A DNA stretch of 64,000 nucleotides from Urechis unicinctus (GCA_034190875.2 CM067348.1:49491931-49555930), one strand, 5' to 3'. Counted from the stretch's first letter, positions 15,153 through 27,120 are shown. Notes: generated by a model from the letters alone, not told the origin. A program made the numbers and translations.

Positions 15153-16486
15153 AATGGGGGATGGTGTTGGTGGTATGGGATGTCATGCATCTATGTGACC
15201 CATGTTATTACCTTATCATTGACCAGTAGGCTAATGTGATTGTTAACCAGATATAGATTCACTGTATTTAGCTGTATTCCCATGAACTTAACATAATCTC
15301 GCACCTACTTACCTCAAATGCCTTATATTAAAGTGCAAATCCATTATTACACGCCATCTCAAAGGACCATAATTCATCTTCAGCTGGTCTTGTTTAATGT
15401 ATTGGTTATAAAATTTAATTCACTTGTTAAGTGATACATATGTGAGATATCTGTGATGTTTTGTCTTATTTAATTCGTATTTCCATGTCTTCAATCGAGC
15501 TTGGGACAAACTAACTTTATATGGACATTATGATGTCCACCAACTTGTGGCATTCATAACGGGAAACGCCGTCTTGTGTTTCGATGAGAATAAACGAAAA
15601 CAAAAGCGGAAGATGATGCCTGAATATCGAAAGCACTTGCTTCGACAGTTGGTGTGTGATATTGCATTATCGATTATACGATATATTTAATTGTTGACTG
15701 TTGTTCAATGAATATATTGTATATTGTTAAATAAGGTGGGTATGTAATTTTTATCACATGCAGCGATTCTCAGTGGAACCAAAGTAGTAGCGGTGTCAAT
15801 GATTTTTTTCAAAATTAGAGTAGAACTATCGTAATATGGGTGTAAGGGGGAGGGGCTTAGGGTCCTTGTGCCAAGAATGTAATGAGCTAGCATCTTATCG
15901 AGAAAAGTCTGGAATTGATTAGGCTGTTATTATGTGTTTCATGCCAAGGTTTGTTCGAGCATGGACCTGATTTGTCTCGCCGCCAACAATTTGTTATTCC
16001 ACCTATCTAGGTGACTGTATTTGGGTCCGAGTCGATGGTACTTGAGTACATTAGTACGGATGCCAGTAATCAGGTAGCTCTACTATCAACTGAAGGGCGT
16101 TTTACGCAACTCTACGCCACTATCTGATGATCTACGACGCCTCCAATGCACTGACTGTCTACCTGTTTCATATTCAAATATATTTGTCTGACTTTTGATC
16201 CCTGAGTTATTGATATAACATACTGATAAGATTAAGAACATATTGAGTAGGTTATCCATGACTTTAATCTAAGTGCAAGATCACAGCCTCCTGTTATTAC
16301 TGTTCAATCTACTACATTCCTGAGGCATATTTTGTCCATATGGCCTGTAGAATGTTTAAAATATACATACTAGCAACCCTGTAAGTCTGATTGGAATTTA
16401 TGCTCAGACATGTGCTGACTAAATTATCTTGTTACTGTTTGCTGTGACAGCTCCACGATTTACTAGCATCACTGAAGGGGAATTTG
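15153..16486. other. 1.33 kb segment present here, absent from paralogous locus
   Basis: AATTTG occurs at both edges (15147-15152 and 16481-16486), and the second locus has one AATTTG (45417-45422) joining the two flanks directly. This is the footprint either of a deletion at the second locus through 6 bp of microhomology, or of an insertion here with a 6 bp target duplication. The segment lacks terminal inverted repeats, poly(A) and recognisable coding capacity, so deletion is favoured. Confidence 0.75.
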
Positions 16487-16501
16487 TTCTCTCCCTCCCA
16501 G

Positions 16502-17949
16502 ATCACAGCATCCTTCCTGAGCCTGTCAAGGTGAATACAGACGGATTTTTGGTTGCGGCAGTTGCTATCATTTTTTAACACTATGCACAAAACAACAATG
16601 TGCGAACTGTCACCTGTTTTGGACAGTTATGATTCCTTATTAATGCAGTCTTGCCTATGGAATCATAATGGTCTACCTTAAGAACATTTCTTAAAGAAAA
16701 TTCTACTGCGAGTTTGCTGATAGACAAACATAGCAGACATTGAATAAATCCAGCTCATCTAACTAGTGCTTAGTATATCTTGATATATATATATAGTATT
16801 CTATAAATATTCATTATGTAACGGTAATGTATGTTGTCTGCAGTCAGCATCCATCAACTCATAGCAAGCTGTCAAAATTAAGGTATGTATCAACTTTGTA
16901 ATTGTCGTGTTTCTAGTTTGAATGTTAAACCCCCAAAACTAAAAAAATATATATTGATTAAACTGATATCTATCATCTCCCAATATTGCAAGTGCAGTCT
17001 GTCATCAACTCAATATTGGTATTGTAGAGGTGGTTTGTGCATTCATTTCGATAACAACCAATTTATAGATGGACGAAGCCATTCTTACAACTGTATGAAC
17101 TGTATATTTCCATTGAGAATAATTATGTGAAGTAAGGTCCGTCATAAACTGGACGCAATTTGGAAAAATGGGTCAAGCTTGGGTCCTTATGAATAATATT
17201 TCCCCAGAGCTAACAGTGTATGGTAGTAAATTACTCTGACACCTATGTGGTTGTCTTGCAACCTTTCATGATTAGGTCCTGAACATCTGTTGATTTTGAG
17301 AAGACTTCATGCTTCGTCGTGTTGACCATTCATTGAGATGTATATATTCATTCTATGTTTTTATGAATGTGCTTATAATATGGGTCTGGTTTGCCCAAAC
17401 AAGCGAGTTAGATTTGTGTTTGTCATCGACGACCTAATAAGCATCTTGCCATTTGCTGTGACTGCTCAACAGTCTCCTGGTCTGCTTTGCGGAGGTTGAA
17501 TTCCCGTACACCGGATCACAGCAACATTCCTGTGTCTGTCAAGGTGATTATTGATTGCCACAATTTGAATAAAGTCACTTCAAGTTGACCGTTATGATTC
17601 ATATTTCTGTGTCTTATGCTGTCATGCTAATGGCTTCATAATGGTCTATATGAAATTCGTTTGAGTTTGCTGTTAGAATGACAAAGCAAACATTTACTAA
17701 ATTGTGGAACATTGAATTTATTTCATTCTTTTCAGCCTCCTCTAAATATAGCTGAGTTTGATCTGTGGTCAATACTGCATGCTATGACCTATGTTGTCAT
17801 GCTGGTGGAATCATAATGGTCTATATGAAATTCTTCTGTGAGGTCGTTCACAATGTTAGGTACTGTACGTTATGACCGTTCTCATTTAGGACCTTTGCAT
17901 CTGCAGTCAGCTGCTTCATCTTGAAACTGTCACGTGTCTGGACATAAAG
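16502..17949 (+). other. Candidate short leader-exon cassettes, BTB-kelch gene 1
   Basis: Four short segments are bounded by AG and GT in good context: 16502-16530 (29 nt), 16844-16882 (39 nt), 17473-17543 (71 nt) and 17907-17949 (43 nt). The first and third share a core, ATCACAGCA...CTGTCAAG, ahead of GTGA. The second and fourth share CTGCAG/TCAGC at the acceptor and end in AAG ahead of GTA. Three of them have boundary-matched counterparts at the paralogous locus. Surrounding intronic sequence is also repeated (ATCATAATGGTCTA at about 16660, 17630 and 17810), so the exons appear to have multiplied by local duplication. They precede the ATG and would be 5' UTR; splicing is predicted only. Confidence 0.45.
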
Positions 17950-18166
17950 GTAAGGAGAAGATCTGCAATCGACCTACTTCTCATTCAAATGTAAACCTTC
18001 CATACACACTGGTGAACCATGTGTCCATGAATCACTGTTTGATAATTATCTACCAGATTCGAATGATATATATCAATTTTACCGTGATAGTATACCAGAC
18101 TGTTTAGATCTTTACCTGTAGCCACAAATTCTAATCAGTATCCGTGTTTCAGGACCTCCAGATAGC

Positions 18167-19948
18167 ATGGCAACCGCTGGACCCACAGCATCCAAGGATG
18201 TCTCATCTGAAGGCGAGAACTTCGTTTCAAGGGGCGTGTCCTACATGCCTGTAAGACCCTCCCCCTTCACCAATCTCATCAACTACATCAACACCCTTCG
18301 TGATTCCGATGACCTGTATGACCTTGAAATCCAGAGCCGAGGTCAAGTCTTCCAGGCGCACAGACTAGTATTGGCCGGGAGTTCGCCATATTTTAGAAAT
18401 ATTCTCACCTCTAAGAAGGCACTGTCTGATCTCTCAGTTGATTTTGATCCCGATCTCTTGGGTCTGTGTTTTAATTATATGTATAAAGGGTCTGTTGATG
18501 TGGATGTGCGTATGGCTGGGCCGTTGAAAGATGTTTGTGAAGTTCTGGGTATGGATGACCTGAAGAATGATTGTTCCCTTTATCAGCTCTCTCAATTAGA
18601 TCTAGCGGTAGAAAACTGTATCGAGATTTGGGACGTAGCTTGCTGTGTGGAAGACAAAGTTTGCACGCAGAAGGCCAGCTCCATGGTTCTGAGTCACTTG
18701 GAGGACCTTATGACCAGCCCCTCCTACTTAGGTCTTTCTTATGAGCGCGTTAACCATATCCTGTCTCACCCAGACTTAAAGGTGAGCTCTCCTGATGTGC
18801 GCCTCAGTAGCCTGCTAGAATGGGTGAGACATGACCCCAACTCCCGCACGAAATACCTCCTCCCCCTTCTGAATGTCTTGCCGCTTAGGAAGATTTCTAA
18901 AAAATTCTTAAAATACATATTGCGCGCGGAACATGTGATAAAAACACACAGCCAGCTACGTGAGTTGGTGCAAGATGCAATCATTGATAATCAAGCCGAG
19001 CATGAGCATGTGGTTGTGATTGTGGGGGTGCGTCCCTATAAGGGAGATGATTTCCAACCCGCTGTACAAGAGGTGTATGTAATGCCTACTTCTCTGACTG
19101 CGCCCAGCCAGTCAATGACCACTTTACCCTCCACCATTCATGAGTGGGGCTTTGTAGCAGTGAGCGTGAATGAGCGTCAGGTGACTGCAAGCGGGTATGG
19201 TAAGAACCTGAATAAGGTGTGGCTATATGATCACAAGAAGCGTGTTTGGTGTGGTGGTGGTGTGCTGAGGAGGCCTCGGGCGGCTCATTGTATGATAGAG
19301 ATGAACGGAGATCTGTATGTGATGGGTGGTCGTCCTAACCCTAGTAGTCTTAACATGGGTGATTGTGTGGAGGTGGAGATGCGGGTGAGTAGTACAGACA
19401 CCTGGCGGGCGGCGGGCAGCTTGGTTGGGTCACTGTGTGATAACACTCTCTGCTATCCACTGGGCGACTCAGACATATTGGTGTGTGGTGTTTATGATAA
19501 AGATAACCATGTGACTCTTCAGGTTTACTCGACAGTGTCCCACAGCGTAACACGCACACTCAGCTTACCTGATGGTCGGCAGTTGGTGTATGGTCTGGTT
19601 GTCGTGGGTGATCACGCTATCGTGATGTGTCCGTACAACACCTACATCTGCCCTGTGACAAGCCTCCATAAAGGGGAATCTCGGGACATCCAGATAAGGT
19701 CCACATACATAACACCAAAGTACGCGTGTGCTGTTGTTCTGACTGAGGACAAGAGACACATTGTGTTAGTGGGCGGTAGACCAAGTGACATGACGTCAGC
19801 CCATTACACATACAGAGCACGTGTGGTTGACATTGTAGAGGGGGCGGAGACGGGATGGGAGAGGGTGGAGTCGGGGTGGACTGTAGGCAGATGTTGGGTG
19901 ATGGGTGGTGTATGTACGGGGATGCTGCCCGCTAGTGTGATGAAATGA
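18167..19948 (+). CDS. BTB-BACK-kelch protein, paralogue 1
   Basis: A 593-residue protein in one uninterrupted exon. The ATG lies 14 nt after a consensus acceptor (GTGTTTCAG ends at 18152), which supports this start. Residues ~40-145 form a BTB/POZ domain (DLYDLEIQSRGQVFQAHRLVL, then GSSPYFRNIL). Residues ~150-255 form a BACK domain (VENCIEIWDVACCVE, LLEWVRHDP). From ~285 there is a degenerate kelch-repeat propeller with Gly-Gly blades such as LYVMGGRP and IVLVGGRP, each followed by Trp. The length is normal for KLHL-type proteins. Members of this family usually serve as substrate adaptors of Cullin-3 ubiquitin ligases, homodimerising through BTB; that role is inferred from the family. No signal peptide or membrane segment is seen. 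The paralogue at 46981-48753 is about 90% identical in the BTB/BACK half and less so in the propeller. Orthology to a named KLHL gene is not evident. Confidence 0.93.
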   Translation: MATAGPTASKDVSSEGENFVSRGVSYMPVRPSPFTNLINYINTLRDSDDLYDLEIQSRGQVFQAHRLVLAGSSPYFRNILTSKKALSDLSVDFDPDLLGLCFNYMYKGSVDVDVRMAGPLKDVCEVLGMDDLKNDCSLYQLSQLDLAVENCIEIWDVACCVEDKVCTQKASSMVLSHLEDLMTSPSYLGLSYERVNHILSHPDLKVSSPDVRLSSLLEWVRHDPNSRTKYLLPLLNVLPLRKISKKFLKYILRAEHVIKTHSQLRELVQDAIIDNQAEHEHVVVIVGVRPYKGDDFQPAVQEVYVMPTSLTAPSQSMTTLPSTIHEWGFVAVSVNERQVTASGYGKNLNKVWLYDHKKRVWCGGGVLRRPRAAHCMIEMNGDLYVMGGRPNPSSLNMGDCVEVEMRVSSTDTWRAAGSLVGSLCDNTLCYPLGDSDILVCGVYDKDNHVTLQVYSTVSHSVTRTLSLPDGRQLVYGLVVVGDHAIVMCPYNTYICPVTSLHKGESRDIQIRSTYITPKYACAVVLTEDKRHIVLVGGRPSDMTSAHYTYRARVVDIVEGAETGWERVESGWTVGRCWVMGGVCTGMLPASVMK

Positions 19949-20640
19949 GTCTGATATGAACCCAATGATAAGAGTGAGTGATAACAACAGACCCTGATCA
20001 CTCGGATTGTTCTTTTTACTTCAGTTATTCGTGACCATTCTATTTGTTGTGCTTTGGTTTCATGTCGTACATAACCTGTCTTAAGTATCATCAAAGTTGC
20101 GTTAGAGGGCCGTTGCTATTTATCGAATATATAACTCGATATTGAGTTGACATTTAAGCTGAATATGATGACAGTTTATGTCAGTTTTGTCTTATGTACT
20201 CAGCGATTCGTTAAGTTACACCATTATTATGTATGCTAATTGCTGATCCAATGTCATTGGGCGTTTGATGTGTATTGTATAAGGTAAGCAAATAATCACA
20301 ATTGACACGGATTTTGTGTTGTCTTGTTTATGAGATAAGAGCGCAGATTAAGTGTAGCAGAGATTATTAAGTTTGATAACGTTTCCTGCTAGCTAAGTCG
20401 GATGAAAGTTACATGTTACACATTTCAAACCTGTGATTTGAATGAACATAGCTGAGAACTCTTATTGCAACAATTGCTGGGAGTGCTACTTAATCTGTGG
20501 TCAGACGAAAAGCGGTATACAGGAAATAAACAGACACACTCAAAGACATCCGCACACACATACACACACAGACGCCTACACAACCCTTCAGCTCGCACCA
20601 CCCCATGTTCCGCCCTTTCGAAACATATATAGATAAAAGT
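19949..20640 (+). other. 3' UTR/flank of BTB-kelch gene 1
   Basis: Non-coding sequence conserved with 48754-49380 of the second locus. A candidate polyadenylation signal AATAAA lies at 20525-20530; the paralogue has AATACA there. The CA-rich tract at 20540-20590 is the empty site matching the hAT-like insertion at 49384-50572. Confidence 0.6.
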
Positions 20641-23198
20641 ATCATTCAGGATAATCAGGAAGATAGTGTTATGTGCGAATGCAACTGTGGATGAGAGTGT
20701 GTTGTATCACTGGAGGTGCTCAAATTTCAAAAGCATTGAATTGGAGGAGGGCAAGGAGTTGCTAGAGTGGTATTGTCCAAAGTGTGTGAGGACATGTGAC
20801 ATATGCTACTGAATTACCTATCACATTTTTTCAGCTTATCTGAGGTTGGTTACAAAGCACTTTAAATGGCACTTTGAAGTTATTATATTGTATAAATTAG
20901 ATAATTTATGGTATTAATGTAATACACAAACTACAGCTGGGCATGTCAAAAAAATTATTTGCAAAATACAGCAAGACATGCATGAAATAATGATAACAAC
21001 AAAATGAATGTAGATATATTTAAAGAATAATTGAAAAGGAAGGAATGGTACACCCTGTACACCCAAAAAAAATCATGTAATGCCAATTGACAGCTAATAT
21101 GGATTTAAACACATCTTAGGAAATAAAAAAAATTGTTTAAAACAAGTCTGGCTTGACATGATTCCAACCCACTGTTATTTTGGAACTAAGAGCTTATGCG
21201 AAGTGGCAAGAGCACAGTCTGTGATGTGTTCTAGGTGATAAAATTTCTTTGTCATGCTCATCTGCAGCAAGCCTAGTGACAGCTATCTTCCAAGTCTTTC
21301 TCCAGTGTGGATTGCTGGGAAGGGAATAAAACTTGCATTCCGCAGATGAACTCTTGTGGGCGCAACACACCGCACATCAGTGGTTACCTGCTGACTTGAA
21401 TCCCAAAGACATAACGATATTGGAATATACATTGATTTACCTTGCACGTTACATGCAAATATGAATTTTGATTCGTTTCCATATTGACGAGGTATTTAAA
21501 TCTTGGCCCGCACAACGTAACGCACAATCTCAACTCACGTTCGATCGTTTAACCTTTCATCTATAGTCGCATTGTACACCGAGCAGATCTGTCAGAAAGC
21601 AGACAGCCTGACAGCTGGGTTGTGAGATCGAGCGCGTCAAACCGGAAGTCAACAGAAGTTAGTTCCAAAATTCTCACCAGGGCAGCGCGCGCGACTACGC
21701 GAACAACCGAATAGCTAAAGCTCATGAGGCATTTGTTCTTCGTTGAGGAACTTTCACTCTTTACTTTTCGTAATCAAGTGACAATGCTGGTTTTTAACTA
21801 CCCAACAAATCTAAATGATACTTAATAAAGACAGAATTCGCGCCTCTCATATGTGTGAGTCATTTGTCCTTCAACATTACGCGGACAAAGTTTCCCCCCA
21901 AAGACAACACTGGTAATATCTATCTCTCTTCGGTTCCGTCTGCAACTAAACAGCCACCTCTTTACTCTATGCCAGACTGCCAATGCCTTTACCACTCGCA
22001 AATTTATCTGTCACTCATTTAAACCTGTGAATAAATGTCTTCCAATATAATGTAGCACTCGGCCTTTTGAACCTACTTTCTGGGTTTACTAAAACCAACA
22101 TACACGTGACGAACTTTATGAGGCACATGCCAAAAACTAAAGATTATGCTTGACAGAGCACTATGTGCACAAATACCTCGACTTTGTGAAAATGGGCGGC
22201 GGCCAATACCTCAATTTCGCTATATTTAATCAACCCAAGCAGGTAAATATAATTACTTACAACAAAATGCTTTGTTGCATATACCACAGGTTTGGTCTTA
22301 TCATTCTGCGGTTCAAGAAAATTTAAGACAACCACATTCATTTCCCATTTGATTATTGCTCAAAATGAGAAAATGCATTAACACAATGATTAGAATATTA
22401 AACTAAGGTAAGTCATATCGCCTAGTGGATAAAGCACTAATAAGAGGTGTAGCCTAGTAAAAGAAATGTTTGTTGTATAATCGTACTTGAAAAAGCAATT
22501 TATTTTCTGGACAACTACAAACATGCATAACTGTAAAAAAATATATTGGTTTATCGGTCAGTGTTATTTATATCTTCATTTTTGATATTAACAAACGACA
22601 TGGCTATGCAGATAAGCTGTTACTTTCTTCGAACATATAGGCATAGCCGCCATTCCGTCACATATCTAGCAACATTTTACATGCAGATAATACATCTTAA
22701 CCACACAATATTTGCGAAAAATAAATTGGTGAATAAGTGTATAGGCATATGTTTGCCAATGTAGAAGACTGCAAAAAGATTGTACTCGCGCTGCTCGCCA
22801 GCATTCCCTCAGGTACAAAAAGCTACTAACATAACATACGCTATCATCACGCCAGCACCTTTGCACGCCGTATCTATCCTGTTAACAACCGTTTTTCACC
22901 ACGTTAGTCACTCGAAATGCGTACACGACGAGCAGATGAATGATCAGGGCTATGTTTCGCATTCTCAACAGCAAAATGAGCAAATAATTAGCTAAAAATT
23001 GCCGTCACATCTCGAAAAATATTTCAAATATCAGTGCAAGGTTAGCATAAAAAAAACATCACGCAGCGTTCTTATATCTCTGCAAATCACCAATGTAACC
23101 AACTGATCTTCTATTTTCAATATTTCATTTACTTCATCTTCCTACTACTATCAACGTCCACAATCGCTTGAGCTACTGCGAATCATGATGTCGTCTGT
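20641..23198. other. No recognisable gene
   Basis: No domain-bearing frame. The strand-minus frames at 22144-22341 and 22666-22866 are short and featureless. The 3' UTR of the dispanin gene may extend below 23199, but no clear polyadenylation signal was found. Confidence 0.5.
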
Positions 23199-24706
23199 TT
23201 AATAGCAGTCGCTATCGTAAATACACTGGTTACCGTCTGTACAACGAGAGTAACCGTATACTGTTTGAGTACATTCGCCGGAAACCTCAATTGCGAAGAC
23301 TACAATTATGTAAATAATGACAGCCAGTCCAATCAGCAGCCCGACGACCGAGAACGCCATTGAAGCGTTACCGAGACCCCTTGCCGAGTCTTTGTCACCG
23401 GACGAGGCACGGTCCATTGCCACCACTGAAAATATATATTGCTTTCTTCAGTTCTGATGTTGTTTTACGTCATAGAAATTCATTCACAAAGCTCCATGGA
23501 CATTGGTTATTGGTCCTGATAATGAGTTGGTTATCATCTTGTGAATGTGGGGATGTACTTTGAAAGCACATTCGTTAATTGATTGAGTCTAGAACACGTG
23601 CAGAATTACAAGACATCTAAACCGGTACAAACTTTATAAATGTTGATCGCAATTATCCAAACAATCTAATTCATTTAAACTACAAACAGTATTAAATCCC
23701 CCGTTGCCATTAAATGTTACAAACACATTTACTACGAGACCAACTGATCATATCACAACTCATATAAAATCGCTTATACCGCCCCCCACCTATGAATTTT
23801 ATTGGGTCGTAGTGTTATATTTCTACCACAAATACCACCATGTGTCCATTAATTTACTTACTCGCTAAGATGAACGCGACCAATCCGCATATCCATCCGC
23901 AGCACCAGAACACGACGCAAGCGAATACGATATGGCCAACGAAGGACTGGGTGGGCTCATTGTGTTGCTGAACCACGACCACTGTGTTGCGCCAGGCGGC
24001 TGCTGCTGCTGTTGCCCACCATAGTAATGGCCAGGCTGCTGTTGAAGCTGTGGCCCTCCATACGGGGTTGGCTGCTGATTGACAGGGTAGACTCCAGCTG
24101 TAATTAATTAAATAGTAAAATTGGTAGCTAATTCAATATCATTATTACGGGTTTGACATAATCTGAATGAGCTTTGTAAGCGAATATCAGCATAACATAC
24201 AAAGCTGCTAAGGTAGATGGCAACCCTCGTGCACTAACAAACACACACAGATATGAGAAGATATATATATGTATGCATATATATGTATATATATAATTAT
24301 ATATATATATATTATATATATATATGTATATAGATATGTATATATATTGATATATGTATATATATATCAAATATATATACATCAATATGCATTAAATATA
24401 TATGTGTATATATATGCAAGCAAACATAAATATATACACATAAATATATATACACATATATATATATATTATATATATACGTATAAATATATGGATATAT
24501 ATATTAATATGTATATGTATATACATACATATGTAAATATATATATATATATGTACATAAATATACGCATATATATATATATATATTAATATGTAAATAT
24601 TAATATGAATATATAATTGTACATACATTTATATGCTTATACATACAGATAAATAAACACATACAAACATATATATAAACCTATATATATATATATGCAT
24701 GTATGC

Positions 24707-24738
<32 letters not shown>

Positions 24739-25018
24739 ATATTTATATATGTATATATATATTTATATATGTATATATAAATATATATATATACACATAT
24801 ATGTGAATATATATGTATATATATGTATATATATAAATTAATATATATAAATGTATATATATATATATATATTTATATTCATATATATGCATATTTATAC
24901 ATATGTGTGTGTGAGTGAATAATAGGTTTTAGAGCATCTGAGTTACTAACATCCTTCCTTTGCGTGACCTTGATGCTGGGTAGTTGTATGCTGGTGCTGC
25001 ACGTGCTTGCGGGTCCAT
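23199..25018 (-). CDS. CD225/dispanin-family (IFITM/PRRT1-like) membrane protein, three coding exons
   Basis: Predicted coding exons on the minus strand are 25018-24969, 24097-23862 and 23425-23199. Introns begin GTCACG and GTAAGT and end in AG; the total of 513 nt is a multiple of three (170 residues). The middle exon encodes the first hydrophobic segment ([20 protein letters not shown]) with the Cys-rich membrane-proximal pattern of the family. The last exon encodes the cytoplasmic loop ([12 protein letters not shown]) and second membrane segment ([20 protein letters not shown]), then a Cys-rich tail with four cysteines. Family members are small two-pass proteins of plasma or endosomal membranes; no substrate is implied. 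One oddity is that the Pro/Gln/Gly-rich leader typical of the family ([12 protein letters not shown]) is in a different frame of the middle exon from the membrane segment. Either the true splice frame reads an unusual Ala/Trp-rich leader, or one base is missing near 23977. The first exon boundary is the least certain. Confidence 0.82.
24255..24905. repeat. TA-rich microsatellite in a dispanin intron
   Basis: Interrupted TATA/TATG/TACA dinucleotide-like repeats between the first and second coding exons. The Tyr-Ile open frames on both strands are artefacts of the repeat. Confidence 0.9.
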
Positions 25019-25057
25019 TTCTCTAATAGTTCCGACAAATCTCAAGCAAGACTAATC

Positions 25058-25475
25058 CTGTAAAAAAGAATGGGGTAATTGTCATTCTTCTGAATTAGTA
25101 TACTGCTTGTTTGGCTTGGTGTATGTTGTTCCCAATGTAAAATACGCTACAGATCGTTAGGACTCATAACGCATAGACTTTGCGATCGAAGTTCGGAGGC
25201 GGATATTGCATGCTCACGTGGCAATGCGTGCTCAAGCCGTTACAAATGATAGTACTTGTTCACTCATGTCGTTGAATTTGTCGGTCTGTACTTATCTCTA
25301 CTTGCTCGGTAGCTGCAGATAATTAGTGGTAGATTTTCATGGATTGTTCGTCATGTGATAAGACGAAATCGATCCGTTGTATGTGGAATCGAATGTTTCT
25401 GCGCATGCAGAATAGTTGCGAAGTATATTCATCCATTGACAGATGAGGCAATGAGTTGATGACAATATATCTTAC
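25058..25475 (-). other. First intron of the dispanin gene, containing the duplication breakpoint
   Basis: On the minus strand GTAAGATAT (from 25475) is a strong donor after ...CAGCAGGGTTG. CTTTTTTACAG, ending at 25058, is a good acceptor 39 nt before the predicted ATG. The left edge of the 8.97 kb tandem unit (25379) falls inside this intron. Confidence 0.55.
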
Positions 25476-25600
25476 CAACCCTGCTGCGTTTGAATGACAA
25501 ACTCCGTTATTGGCAAAGAATCAAGCAAACTGTGATATTTGTTTTTGGTTAAGCAGGGTTAATTCGCTGTTTACTGACTGCGCAGTACGGCTCAGGTACG
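25476..25600 (-). other. Predicted non-coding leader exon of the dispanin gene
   Basis: Minus-strand sequence ending at 25476 with the donor GTAAGAT. No ATG here leads into the dispanin frame. The upstream (right) limit is not defined by a TATA box, so 25600 is only a guess. An identical copy lies at 34437-34560 in the second tandem unit. Confidence 0.45.
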
Positions 25601-25864
25601 CTGACCTTTAGTGAAGGTAATGTTTTGGGTTCCGCCAAATATCTACATCTTGGTTTCTTAAAAAGTACAAAAAGGTATCATTGAGGTAACCGTGACAAAC
25701 TATCGCTATCCATGCGCATTGAGACTTTTGTTATTAAAATATACCTTTAAAATAGTCTGGATTAACGAGGGATTCCGCTGAATTATATCCGGTTATAAAT
25801 AAGGAAGTGGGGAGCTTTTTACACAAAAAAAGTGGCGACCATTACCGCCATCGCGCCTTGGGCA

Positions 25865-26028
25865 GACATCAACATTTGCTGGCTTGTCAGGGACATGTGA
25901 TGGTCTTGAGAAAAGAGTCTATAGCTATGTTGAGCTGTGTAGTGATGATGAAATGACACGTAATCACCCCCCCCCCCGTCATCAGGCGACCATACCATGA
26001 TATCAACAAAAGCACATGGCACTGTACG
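25865..26028. repeat. Left flank repeat of the TACA array, copy in unit 1
   Basis: Related to 5312-5435 (older) and identical or nearly so to 34826-34987. It ends in a C run and CACTGTACG and passes directly into the array. Confidence 0.6.
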
Positions 26029-26220
26029 TACATACATACATACATACATACATACATACATACATACATACATACATACATACATACATACATACATACA
26101 TACATACATACATACATACATACATACATACATACATACATACATACATACATACATACATACATACATACATACATACATACATACATACATACATACA
26201 TACATACATACATACATACA

Positions 26221-26252
<32 letters not shown>

Positions 26253-26256
26253 AACA
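26029..26256. repeat. (TACA)n microsatellite, unit 1
   Basis: About 55 pure tetranucleotide copies. The tandem copy at 34988-35208 is slightly shorter. Open frames over it are repeat artefacts. Confidence 0.97.
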
Positions 26257-26361
26257 TACATACTGTTGCACTACTCCGGGTTGATTGGACTACATTTAAC
26301 AACACATATATTATAGGACCTGGCGCTCAGTAGCCCTACATTGGGAATCGAGCAAAGGTAG

Positions 26362-26880
26362 ACATTTTTGAGGGAGTACGGAGTAAATAACCCATGATGC
26401 CAATTCTCTTCAACCCATACATAAAGCTTCTCGCCATGGTGGGTCCATCTAAAGGATAAGATAAATTCTGTATCGTCCGACAATGTTAGGCTCATCGACT
26501 ACTAATGGTGATCTGATGACGCTGTCAGCAGCTATCATTGTCATATGTTCAAGACATGTAACTGGTCTAAACGTGGTGTGGACTGGGACATTGTATACAC
26601 CATGTTAGAGGCTGAACTCCACAAGAACGCGATAAACTTGGAGATTGATAACCATAAGCAGAGGGCCTTGTCAACACAGTATTGAATTCTGAATTTATTT
26701 AGAAGAGAATGATAAATGTGTTTCTTTGGCTAAAATTTGGGACAGGAATAGCTTCACGGATCGAGTAAATAAATCAATAAGTATTGTTTGCGTAGAGACA
26801 GGATAAAGTCATCCAGGTTCAATGCGAACTCTTCTTTTATTGATGCAAATCACATTGTTCGTGTATGTAGCAAAATTAGA
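26362..26880. repeat. Dispersed repeat right of the TACA array, copy 2
   Basis: Same family as 10069-10580. Here about 100 bp of extra sequence separates it from the array end. Confidence 0.85.
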
Positions 26881-27120
26881 GGGCGTCGTTAACTTGGTCG
26901 CTGGTGTTGCGAATTTGTGGGAATTATTGACTTGTGTGACATTAGAGTAGAATAAAACTGGTTTTTACTTTAAATGTCACGGTTCTTTCACACAGTTGAA
27001 CTATTCACGGTCGTTCACTTGTTTAAGGTTACGTTTGGTTGCAAACTAGATTAAAGAAATCCACGGTATACACCGGGCGCTGCAATAGCGCCAGCAATCG
27101 GTCAAGGTTCACGCTGTGTC
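26878..27120. repeat. Dispersed ~240 bp repeat, copy A
   Basis: Matches 56262-56515 in order: GAGGGCG, CGTTAACTTGGTC, TTGACTTGTGT, AATAAAACTGGTTT, GTTGCAAAC, GGGCGCTGC, GCCAGCAA and GGTTCACGCT. The copies are strongly diverged, so the family is old. An AATAAA and a GC-rich 3' part are present, but no coding potential or terminal repeats; LTR origin is possible but unproven. Confidence 0.7.

Larger units (their letters stand above)
12570..20640 (+). repeat. Duplicated locus block, copy 1 (BTB-kelch locus)
   Basis: From the MITE remnant through the 3' flank of the BTB-kelch gene this block is colinear with about 42830-50640. Matching landmarks include the TATA box, the leader exon donor, short candidate leader exons, the coding ORF and the 3' flank ending at GCTCGCACCACCCCATGT. 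Divergence is moderate in non-coding DNA, with several large indels, so the duplication is much older than the 8.97 kb tandem unit that lies between the two copies. Confidence 0.92.

Noticed and set aside
22410-22460. tRNA A-box-like TCGCCTAGTGGATAAAGC
   Set aside because: No B box, no acceptor-stem pairing and no SINE body were seen; too little to call a tRNA or SINE.
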